A stretch of 64,000 nt of DNA from Adiantum capillus-veneris (lineage: Eukaryota; Streptophyta; Polypodiopsida; Polypodiales; Pteridaceae), in contig CM043960.1 of the NCBI GenBank assembly GCA_014529385.2, forward strand, positions 125,279,043-125,343,042, written 5' to 3'. Each line of letters starts with the position of its first letter. Position 1 is the stretch's first letter. The position numbers were made by a program, and so were the translations under genes. Shown in pieces: positions 1 to 9,462 of this stretch. Under the pieces are notes generated by a model. That model worked only from the letters and a program-made list of their open reading frames with translations, was not told the DNA's origin and did no database searches.

Positions 1-1192
1 GAACACTTGGATCTGCGAAAACGTTTCTAATTCAATATATCACATTTAAATGTATAACCAAAAACATAGGAGTCCTCCTTATAGCAACCACAGGAGTAGC
101 AGCTACAAGACTTAGTCGATTAGCACGTACTTCACATTATTTTTGTTGTTTACCTAATAAAAATCAATTATTTCGTTCTAATTTAGAACCAAATGATATC
201 CGTTCAATTAAAATAAGATCTTCTGATGTAATTATAATTGATGAATTCTCAATGATGATATCACAAATACTACATACAATTATACTCTAAATTTCAAAAG
301 TGTGTAATTTATCTATGCTAGAAATATTTAACACTAAAAAACTACTTCTATTTGGAGATATAGCGCAATTGCCTGCAATATGTAATTGTAAAAATAAAGA
401 CTTGATATGCCAAAAATGTGTAATAACAAATTCTACATTTTGGAAATTAGCTATACACCACACATTATATACCTCAATACGTCATTGTTCAGATCCAGAG
501 TTCATTGAATTCTTAAATATAATCAGACAAAGTAAACCATCTAAATCACAATTAGATAAATACTTAAAAGATACATTTATACAAGAGAAAGATTAAGAAC
601 AATATATAGATAAAGACACAACTATATTATGTACACATAATAAAGATGTCATATACTATAATGACCTCATATTATTAAAGATATTCAACCCTTCCAATAT
701 ATTCAATATGGATATTGCTACAAGAGCACATCATATACCGGAACTACAACATTGGATAAATGATACAGAATTTCATACCCTATCCAAAGTAGCAATAGGG
801 GCATTAGTAATGTTTACACAAAACATAGATCTAGAAATAGGTATAGCTATGTAACTTTTGGGACAATCGTAGATATTAAATATAACAATATAACATCTAT
901 TATAACAAAACTTATAATACGTGTAAATCATACACAACAAAATGTAACTATTAGAAGATCTAAATATAAAAAAAAGACATACAATGGAACATGGTATCAT
1001 AAAACATCTTTTCCACTAACACTAGCATATGCAATGAATGGACATAAATCCCAAGGATGTACTATCTTTGGTAAGTCATTGTTAATAGTTCGAAAATGTT
1101 TTTCTCCTGGACTATTATATGTCATGTTGTCTCGATCGACTAACCGAAAGAACATAAAAATATTGAATTCAATTACAATCGACGATTTCTAA
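1..1192 (+). pseudogene. PIF1-like DNA helicase fragment, broken
   Basis: This is the C-terminal two thirds or more of a superfamily 1B PIF1-like helicase, cut off by the window edge. Visible motifs in order are a Walker A remnant (GSAKTFL, near base 10), Walker B (IIIDEFSMM, near 235), motif III (LLFGDIAQLPAI, near 345), a motif V region (ALVMFTQNIDLEIGIA, near 805), GHKSQG (near 1040) and motif VI (YVMLSRSTNRKN, near 1120), ending at a stop at 1190-1192. It is interrupted by a stop near 288, another near 595, and an apparent one-base deletion near 853 that shifts the frame. PIF1-like helicases unwind DNA 5'->3' and occur as cellular genes, in Helitron transposons and in large DNA viruses. 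No Rep or HUH domain is in view, so the source is open. Base composition is clearly more AT-rich than most of the window, suggesting a different origin. Confidence 0.85.
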
Positions 1193-1221
1193 ATACAAGT
1201 AATAAACCATTATATATATGA

Positions 1222-1333
1222 AGATTATTGACTTACAAAAGTATACTCCAAAGATTAAAACAAAGGTAACGTATGCTAGATTATTGACTTACAAAAGTAT
1301 ACTCCAAAGATTAAAACAAAGGTAACGTATGCT
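1222..1333. repeat. 56-bp tandem duplication
   Basis: Two adjacent 56-bp copies (1222-1277 and 1278-1333) begin AGATTATTGACTTAC and end GTAACGTATGCT. I see no difference between them, so the duplication is recent or conserved. It lies just downstream of the helicase remnant. Confidence 0.9.
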
Positions 1334-2149
1334 AAATTATTTTATATCAAACTTACACAACAATTCACGCTCAACCATTAGCTAACTACCCCATACTAGT
1401 TGTATATGGGTTAAAAAAGCTTGGTACATCTATCACGTACCTATTGAGGGATTTTTCAAAGAAGTTTGGGCCTGCTTAACAATGATTTGATTTACTTTCA
1501 AAAGAAAATATGAAAATTTTGTCCATCCACACAAATTAGTTGTAGAAGATGGCAATGGAAAGACACCTTTAGACCTTCAAGTAGCTCTATACTATTTTTT
1601 ATCAACTCATATTGAGTGTTGGTCATAATTTCTTGAAACCATTTTCTATTTAGATAATTAACATAGTGCTGAGAATTTTTTACAAAAGTCTCAAAAAGCC
1701 ATAAAAGTGGTTGATTCTTTACAGTATTAGTGCTAATTAGTAAACGATATTAATTTATGTCTAATTTTTTAATTATCTTATTAATTAGAGAGATTACACC
1801 TCTCTCTTTATGATTACTTACTCTCTTATATATTATTAAATTGTTGACTACTCATCCTTAATTATAATTAGTAATATGATTAATTATTGACCTATATTAG
1901 GATTGAAATTGATTGATTTTAAACTTAATTTAGAAAAAATATAGTAATTAATCTTAGTAAATTATAAATTAACTGTTGAAGCTGATACATAGTGATAAAA
2001 AGCTGGAAAATTATGTCATATTTTTCAATTAGTTTTGGTATCTAATTTAGCTAAATTTGTCTATTCTTCAGCTCAAAAGTGATGGGAAAATCAAAATATA
2101 GTCTATTAATTGATAAGAAAATTGCCAAAGATAGTTTATTATGTTAAAA
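1334..2149. other. AT-rich stretch without a gene
   Basis: Very AT-rich sequence with no open frame of note, no RNA gene and no recognisable element terminus. Confidence 0.6.
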
Positions 2150-2760
2150 ACTCATGATAAATACATCATAGTTAGTTACTTAATTTTAGTAATTATCTTG
2201 GCCTAAAAATATTTTTTTTGGTTGAACATTGATAAAGATAATTAGCAAACATGGTTAAAATTTGATGAGATAGTTTTAAATAAATACCTAACTGCAAATA
2301 ACTTGTGATAATTATCTCATAGTTAGTAAATTAGTTTTAATAATTATCTTGGCCTAAAAATCCTATTTTTTGGCTGTAAATTAACCAAGATAATGAGAAA
2401 ACATGTTTAAATGTTAATGAGATATTTTTCTAAAAAGATCTAAGTGTAGAAATTTGGTGATGATTAGCTCATAGTTATTTAAATAGTTTTAATAATTATC
2501 TTGGCCTAAAAACATTATTTGTGACTAAAACATAATCAAGATAATTAGCAAACATATTTAAAATCTTAAAAAGATATTTATCAAAGAAATATATAAGTGT
2601 AAATAATATGATATAATTATCTCATAAGTATTTAATTATTTTTAGTAATTAGCTTGGTCTTAAAACCCTATTTTTGATTGAAAATTAATGGAAATTTTAA
2701 TAAATGCATTTGAAAGTTTTTAAGATAATCATTGGAGGTAGAATACAATGTTAGAAAGTT
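2150..2760. repeat. About 152-bp AT-rich tandem repeat, four diverged copies
   Basis: The landmark AATTATCTTGGCCTAAAAA recurs at 2191, 2342, 2494 and, diverged, 2647, giving steps of 151, 152 and 153 bp. Each unit also carries a variant of AAGATAATTAGCAAACAT about 45 bp downstream and a TGATAATTATCTCATAGTTA-like segment before the next landmark. Such short AT-rich satellite blocks are common in plant intergenic DNA or inside larger elements. I see no coding potential. Confidence 0.8.
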
Positions 2761-3698
2761 GAGATTTATATATATTCATGATATTATTACTATAATAAAT
2801 ACCAGGTTAGAAATAATATTTTTTGGACATAATTAAAAGAAAAAAATTAGAAAAAAGACTTAAAATATATATAAGATTATGAGTACAGTCTAGAAACCAT
2901 ATAAGAAAGCTAAAATAAAAATGTCTTACATATATAAACAGGTGGGAAATTATTATGTCAAAAAGTTACTAATTTCGACTACACTTTAAAGACAAAGCTA
3001 GCAGAATAGATCCCAAAAATCAATCATGAAATTATTATGTATAAACTAAGGTATGAAGAGTTACGAGAACAATATTAAACCACAAGAATCTTCTATAACT
3101 AATTAAATTACCCCAGGGTCTAGAAATTAGACTAAGTCATGGAAGTATGTTATAGAATGGTAAAATCAAGTTTTTGATCATTTACCCAATAAATAGACGT
3201 CCTTTTTATAAGGATAGAAGCTCCCAAGAGGACCCGAGTAAACAAACCAACGGAACAAGATGATAGTATTACAAAGAGGGCTAGGGCCTCTCATGATCAC
3301 GAGGCCGGACCAAGCAGTAGGCCTACAGACGAGAGTGTTCGGGAGTTGGAAGAGGAGTCTACTAACGGTTGTGACCTCATCCACGTAGGGGGGAAAAAGA
3401 GTTGGATGAGGATATCTTAGCCCATTTACAGAGGCTGTAGGACCAGAAGAGTTTTTGAACTTTTGGTTTTTTTTCCCCCTATTTTCATTGCGAGACAGGA
3501 CTATGTCTTTTTGTAGGGTTGTAGTCCTAAGTCATTTCTAATGGAAAAGTTCTAATTCCCAGATTTTTCTTACTTTAAGATTTTCTACTAGACGTAGAGA
3601 TGTCCAGGAACCTCGCGGGGGGGGGGGGGGGGGGGTTTCACTATGTATAAATTGTGTATATCACGTGCGTTTAAGTAATATTCTTAGAACTCCTTATC
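2761..3698. other. Non-coding stretch left of the first CACTA element
   Basis: AT-rich to 3100, then more balanced. There is no convincing gene; the open frame around 3178-3384 on the reverse strand has no recognisable motif. A run of 19 G occupies 3617-3635. Bases 3696-3698 (ATC) are the left copy of the target duplication of the adjacent element. Confidence 0.6.
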
Positions 3699-3845
3699 CA
3701 CTACAAGAGGTTCTTCATATTAGCGACGCTAGCAGTGTGGTGCTCAAATGTTAAAATCCACGACGTCGCTATGGTCGTTGCTATGAGTGTCGCTATGCTA
3801 TTTGAAGCAAAGCGATGCTCATAGCGACGAGCATAGAGACACTGA
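3699..3845. repeat. Left terminal inverted repeat and subterminal motifs
   Basis: TIR 3699-3712, followed by repeated TAGCGAC/GTCGCTA-type heptamers (for example near 3721, 3764, 3788 and 3820) in both orientations. The matching right-hand zone is 9226-9459 with the TIR at 9446-9459 and the same heptamer near 9300-9400. These are the expected transposase-binding and end-pairing sequences. Confidence 0.85.
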
Positions 3846-3940
3846 CAGGGGTAAAACAGAAACTAAGAGTGCCAAAAACTCAGATCTCATATGTGAGTTT
3901 CGGCGCTCTAGCAAAACAGGTAAAGCCGTGCCTCTCCCTC

Positions 3941-3941
<1 letters not shown>

Positions 3942-3973
<32 letters not shown>

Positions 3974-4073
3974 CGCGCACACACACACACACACACACGA
4001 GGAGAGGAAGGAGAGCCAGGTATGCTCCTTCCCTCTCATATTCCCTTCCCCTCTTTCTCTCTCTCCCTCTCAA

Positions 4074-4127
<54 letters not shown>

Positions 4128-4131
4128 ATTG

Positions 4132-4190
<59 letters not shown>

Positions 4191-4300
4191 TACACACATG
4201 CAAAAAAAAAAAACACATGCACACACATTGAATGTACAAAAAATTAAACACAGATGCATAAACAAAGAATGCATACACACACACATTGAGTGAGGAAAAG

Positions 4301-4358
<58 letters not shown>

Positions 4359-4440
4359 AGAGGAGAAAACAAAGAGAAAGAGAAAGAGGGAGAAAAAAAG
4401 AGAGAGAGAGAGGGAGAGAAGGCGAAAAGAGAGAGGTAAG
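3942..4440. repeat. Compound microsatellite cluster
   Basis: Consecutive pure tracts: C31 (3942-3972), (CA)n to about 3998, (CT)n about 4076-4096, (CA)n to about 4130, (GA)n about 4134-4188, and a second (GA)n about 4302-4354 followed by imperfect GA-rich sequence. Open frames here encode only RE/LS/HT dipeptide repeats and are not genes. Confidence 0.95.
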
Positions 4441-4784
4441 GGGAGAAAAAAACGAGAGAGATAGATTTAAAAAAAAGAGAAAATATAAAATGAAATGTTA
4501 TATTAAGATTTATGGTTAGGTTAGATTTAAAATTACATTTAAGAATAGGTTAGATTAAGATCTAAGATTAGGAAAAGTCAGGAAGAACAAGTGGAGGAGA
4601 GACAAGGGATAGGTGTAAAGGTGGGAGGAGAGATTTTCTCTCCCAGACATGACAGTCGGAAGGAGATTAATGTGATCCACAAGGGACATGGAGATTTTTT
4701 TGGCAGGTGATATGGAATTCTACTACAATCCCTGCTCGCACACAATGCGTTCTCTCGCTCGTGCTCATCTGAAGGTAGTGCTAA

Positions 4785-4790
<6 letters not shown>

Positions 4791-4857
<67 letters not shown>

Positions 4858-4875
4858 CCCCCCCCCCCCCCCCCC
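4791..4875. repeat. (CT)n followed by poly-C
   Basis: Pure CT tract of about 65 bp followed by about 20 C. Low-complexity DNA inside the first CACTA element. Confidence 0.95.
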
Positions 4876-5212
4876 GCTTCACAATCAAGGAATGGGTGAA
4901 TTTGCGCGTCAAAGCATGTAGATCTATTCGATGTGAGAGATATCCCCCTTTTTACCCTCGCGTCAGTGTTGGTACCTGCCAAAGTTTGGTCTTGTTGTTG
5001 GAGGACCAGGAAGTAGTAAGTGGAGAGAGAGAGCGAGAGAGAGATAGATAGATTGAATTATCGTCCGTGGAGGTCAGATATGACCTATGGGACTGAAAAA
5101 CAACACAGTACAAGAGGGTTCCTTCTAAGCAAAGGGGTCATCAAATACATCTCAGTTAAGGACTGAGGGTCCAACGAGGGATGGACAAAAGAGAAGATAA
5201 AATAAACAAAGC

Positions 5213-5991
5213 CTAGGGAGGGGTAGATAAGGGGGTATCCATTTTGAGAGTTCGAAACTCTTGGATGATGGCTTTACCTCCTCGATAAACTGCCCATTTT
5301 CCTGCATTGCACGCTTCTCGCACCTTTTGTAGTTCCGCCTTCTTTTGTTTGAGTTGGGCTGGTGTGAGTTCTTCTGCAAACCAGATTTTAGTGTCCTTGA
5401 GAAGCTTTGATTGCTCAAGGAGTTTGATTCGGTCCACTTTGGTTTTGAAAGTGAGGATCGCATGGTTGGTGCGGGGTTCGTATTCAAGGTAGGAGATTGT
5501 TGCTGGATCCTAATGTATCATGTGGGTGGTTGCTTGGATGCGAGCAAAAGATTCATGGAACTTGACGCCGCCCTCTCCTTTCCAATCACTTGGAAGCCCG
5601 CCAATGCGAACATTGAGGGCGATATCCTGTTGTCGTTGCCGTTCTCGTAGCGTAGACGCCACCCGGTCTTCAACCTTGTGGAGGATGTCCTCTTGGATTT
5701 GATTTTTGACTGCCTTTGCGAGCTTGGTCTCTACTTCCTCTTTGGTTTTGTTGAACTTGGTTTCCATTTCTTCCATTTCTTCTTTCTTGTGGTTCTCCAT
5801 TGCGATAAGCCAGCTCTCGATGGCGACGAGTTTGCGTTGCAACTCTTCATTCTCTTTGCGAGTTTGTCAACCTCACCTTGAAGGCGGCTGATGCTGTCTG
5901 TTTTGGGAGGTGTTGCCACTACCCCAGCAAAAGTGGGTTTATTGCGGGATGAGGCTCGTGTGGCCATGCCTTTACTCGAGGGGTGCACCAA
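5213..5991 (-). pseudogene. LINE ORF1-like (L1-type RNA-binding) protein, broken
   Basis: Read on the reverse strand, the protein starts near 5967-5991, has a strongly charged coiled-coil-like segment (EEMEEMETKFNKTKEEVETK near 5770), then an RRM-like region (NVRIGGLPSDW) and a C-terminal domain with EELTPAQLKQKKAELQKVR and GKWAVYRGGKAII. This order (coiled coil, RRM, CTD) and the LTPxQ...VREA..AGK pattern are those of L1-type LINE ORF1 proteins, which coat LINE RNA. One frameshift near 5855 and one in-frame TAG at 5510-5512 break it; otherwise roughly 255 residues are in register. No endonuclease or reverse transcriptase ORF follows: sequence after the stop near 5213 is non-coding and then microsatellite. 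It lies entirely inside the CACTA element, so it is probably captured cargo or the remnant of a LINE that landed there. Identification is by pattern only. Confidence 0.6.
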
Positions 5992-6356
5992 AAATGCCTT
6001 ACTGTGGAAAGTCGGTTTGAATCAAGGGCATCGACCTATGAACAGAGGTGAGGCCAAAGTAGGAGGAAAAGTCTATAGAGGCTCGACAGTGGCGGGTTCA
6101 AAATCTGCAGGCCAAGCATAGCCGAGTCGAAGTCTGCAGGAAAAAACTGTGTAGGTCGACTGGGCAGAGGTCGAAGTCTGCAGCCGAGGCGAGCAAAAAC
6201 TATGTAGGTTGATTGTGCATAGGTGAAGTCTGCAGTGGTTTGACGAGGCTGGTTGAGGGGAGGGGTGGGGCTATGGCTAACGCCCCCCCAGGGGCAGCCC
6301 CTCGCCCATGGGAAGGCTTGGGGGGGTTGGAGAGGTTTCGCCGACTCAGAAGAACG

Positions 6357-6507
<151 letters not shown>

Positions 6508-7384
6508 CAACCATGGCGTGCACGATCAAAGAGAGAGCGAGTCCTACCATGGTCCACACAAGAGGAAGACGAGCATGTTGCCATGGCAAGGGAAGAAAAT
6601 GGAGGGGCCATTGCGCAGAGGGGGCGATGCTCGCTTTGTAGACTTGAGGATGGCAACGGGCAGGATACTTTGTCTTCGAGTCATGGCTGTATACAAATGG
6701 CCAGTGTAAACCAAAAATGGCCAACTAAACTAAAATGGCCCGTATAGAATCTAGGGGGAATTCCCAAAATACCCCTCTAATTTTAAATTCCTAAAATGCC
6801 ATCTAAATTTACCAAAATTTTTAAGATACCCCTGGTTGTGAGACTAAATATATGTGCATATAAAAAATTTGCAACTTTTCATAAGAAGATTGATTTTATA
6901 TCAATAGAAGATCTACTACAAAATTGCCCGCTGCAATCTAAACTAACATAATATGGCAGAAGGGGGAGCCCCTTACACGTGTCAAAATCTGCAACATGAA
7001 GGCTAAACTCCAAAATTGAGAGAATCCCTTGTGCACGTGATAAAGAGGGAGAGAGAAAAAGAGAGAGAGGCCACCGAAGGTGGCATGCCGTACTAGTACA
7101 ACATATGGAAATGACAGCTGATGATACAAAATGCCGGCGGATACTATACAGCGATAGATTGGCTGGCTCCTCTGATTTCAACGGCTGCATGTAAGGGTCT
7201 TGCAGCAAACACAACACACCATTAAGAACTTATGAATGTACAAGCATATACAAATACTTCAATGCAAGAGTTTAATAATCTCACCTCTCCACCCCGTCTA
7301 TCCATGACCGAGGTGATGAGACAAAATCCTCCTTGAAGCTGGCCCAATCGCTACTCCCTAGGTGATGGGATAATCCCGTCCCAA

Positions 7385-7913
7385 TGCAAACTCTCATTGC
7401 GTCCCTCTACTACTGCCACCTATCTGGACTAGTCGTTCTCTCCTCCCTGATACCCCTCCACTCCTCTCTTTCAAGCCAGTCAGGTCTGGCATCTGCTTCT
7501 CATGCGTCTGACCTCCAATGCTTCATATAGTCATGCATGTGCCTCCTCATCCAAGCATTATCAAATGTATTCTCCAGATAGGGAACTGGAAACTCCCAAT
7601 GCAACATAGAAATAACATAATCCTTGGAGGCTTTATCTTGAGTCCTCCAAGAGATCATGACAGTGTGTCGGAAAACCTGTCTACACAATTGTCATATGCA
7701 GCCCATCACCTGCTTCCCCTCAAGGGTCATAATGATCTCACCATACATACGATCGATGAGGTAGGCGTATCCCTCTGGCACGACCCTCCCGTGAACTGTA
7801 GCAACCCTATCCGGTGAATGCTCATCGTCCAGGCCTCTGGGAGACCCTGATCCAGTGTCCGGGTCACTCCTCGGCATCTCCGACAGATTGGCCGGGACAC
7901 CACTCTCAAACAT
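7385..7913 (-). pseudogene. CACTA accessory transposase (Ptta/En-Spm-like), reverse fragment
   Basis: The reverse strand encodes GRVVPEGYAYLIDRMYGE, a stop near 7690, then VFRHTVMISWRTQDKASKDY and NAWMRRHMHDYMKHW, another stop near 7500, then RPDWLEREEW and SPDRW. The order (W..D...+.YV...+..F......+...W+...M..... followed by a RPDWL/SPDKW block) is shared with fragments at 8195-8761, 16092-16658 and 27453-27785. It resembles plant Ptta/En-Spm transposases (PF03004), which accompany the catalytic TNP2 protein. It is broken by at least two stops. It sits back to back with the forward copy of the same domain. Confidence 0.6.
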
Positions 7914-8194
7914 GTAGCAGTATAATCCTTTGGTGTAGTCTAAGCAATCTCACAAGCAGGGACACTCCTCAGTGTGACTTGGGGAGTCTGCGACACATGA
8001 GATCTAGAAACGACGTGCTCCTTGCCATAACAACCACCACTGCCAGACTGTCATGAAAGTCTGATATGTCGACTTCGTCGGCTCGAGGCAGACGCACCAC
8101 TGCGCTCCAAGTGCATTGAAGACTGAGGCTGCAATCGCAAAGGAGGTGATCCATCTCAGCTCATAGATGCTACTCGTCCCTCCACCAGATCTAG

Positions 8195-8761
8195 TTGCAT
8201 TATGAAGTACAAAAAGCAATAAAGCATGGGTGGAACAGACCTGATTGGCTGGCCAAAGAATATTGGAAGAATGCGAAGCGAGCAATGTGCCAGAGTCCTG
8301 ACAAGTGGAAGCAACAAAAGGAGGCAGTCAAAGCGCGAGTAGAGGCAGGGAGCTCGCACCACTTGAGAAGCAGCGGGTGGGCATCATTTGAGGCCGATTT
8401 TGTAAGTATTTTTGCATTTTCCTTTAGGTTTGGTAGTTATGTCTATTTGTACTTTTAAATTCTAACATAATGTATTCTTTGTATGTTTTGAACAGTGGTC
8501 GATGAACAGGATGTGACCCCACACCGTACGAGCACGAGTATGCGGGTAGGAAAGGCTTAAATGCCCTGATGGACATTCTCAATTCTCGCAATGGCATGGT
8601 TAGTATTTCACTTTACTTTTTTACGTTTGTTGTGTTTTAATTATAAGCTAAGAAAATAGATTGTTTTGTAATTATATGTTTATACTTACAAAAAGTCTTA
8701 TTGTTTTTTTTTGCAGAATCTGACAGATACGCCGCTTGGAGGCGATGAGACGTCTGATTAG
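8195..8761 (+). pseudogene. CACTA accessory transposase, forward C-terminal exons
   Basis: Three exons can be read: 8195-8401 (HYEVQKAIKHGWNRPDWLAK, then SPDKWKQQKEAVKAR, SSGWASFEADF), 8496-8598 and 8717-8761 ending in TAG. Splice sites fit GTAAGT..CAG and GTTAGT..GCAG. The second exon needs a frame change after WSMNRM to reach PTPYEHEYAGRKGLNALMD. The first exon matches the RPDWL/SPDxW block of the reverse fragment at 7385-7913, but on the opposite strand, so one of the two has been inverted. The likely role was DNA binding at the element ends, as for Ptta/TNPA-type proteins. Confidence 0.6.
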
Positions 8762-9225
8762 ACAAGTCAGTCTAGCCATAGCTAGATAGCATTAGTTTTC
8801 TTTTGTCATAGCATGTATAATGAGATGAGGTGTGTACGTCTTTTTGTAACTATTGAAAAATGATGTATTTTCTAAAAAATGACAATTGTGTTGTAACTAT
8901 TACATTTGCAAAGCTTAACAATCAAGTGATTTTTCTTATGATGTGTATCATTTTGTCATTGATTCACTTTCGTCAATTCACTTTCGTCCAATTGCTTTTG
9001 TCAGTTTTGTATCTTTATTCTCCAAACAATACTATGCATGATGGAGTTAATGGTTATATTGTCTTGTGGGTGACTACTTTGGGTCTATACCTTGCACTTT
9101 CTTTCAACGGTGAATTTGTGCTTATCTTCGATCCATTTAGATATACTTTAGTTTGGAAACATTCAATATGGTTGATGGGTGGCAAGGCATTCAATGTTTT
9201 GCCATGCAAAAAAAATTATTCTCAA

Positions 9226-9459
9226 GTGTCGTTATAAGCGTCTCTATATAAGGTTCTGCAACATCACTACCAGCGTCATCAGAGAAGGATTGCTATCATC
9301 ACTATATGTGTCGCTATATAGAGACGTATATAGCGACACTTATAAAGACGCCTATAGAGACATTCCCGTAGTGATGCTTTTAGCGACACCGGTGAGTAAA
9401 AAAACACAATGTATTTTCATCACTAAAAGCATCACAAGTACACATAACCTCTTGTAGTG
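9226..9459. repeat. Right subterminal region and TIR of the first CACTA element
   Basis: Contains GTCGCTATATAG, TATAGCGACAC, TAGCGACACC and related copies in both orientations, ending in the exact inverse of the left TIR (9446-9459). Confidence 0.85.
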
Positions 9460-9462
9460 ATC

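Noticed and set aside
3787-4293. Open frames through the GA/CT/CA tracts on both strands
   Set aside because: They encode only RE, LS or HT dipeptide runs and overlap on three frames, so they are low-complexity artefacts. The same applies near 4700, 6300, 16900, 30400, 34300 and 60600.
8860-9457. Small host gene in the forward frames
   Set aside because: No domain is visible, the frame runs into the CACTA subterminal repeats, and the composition is that of non-coding DNA.
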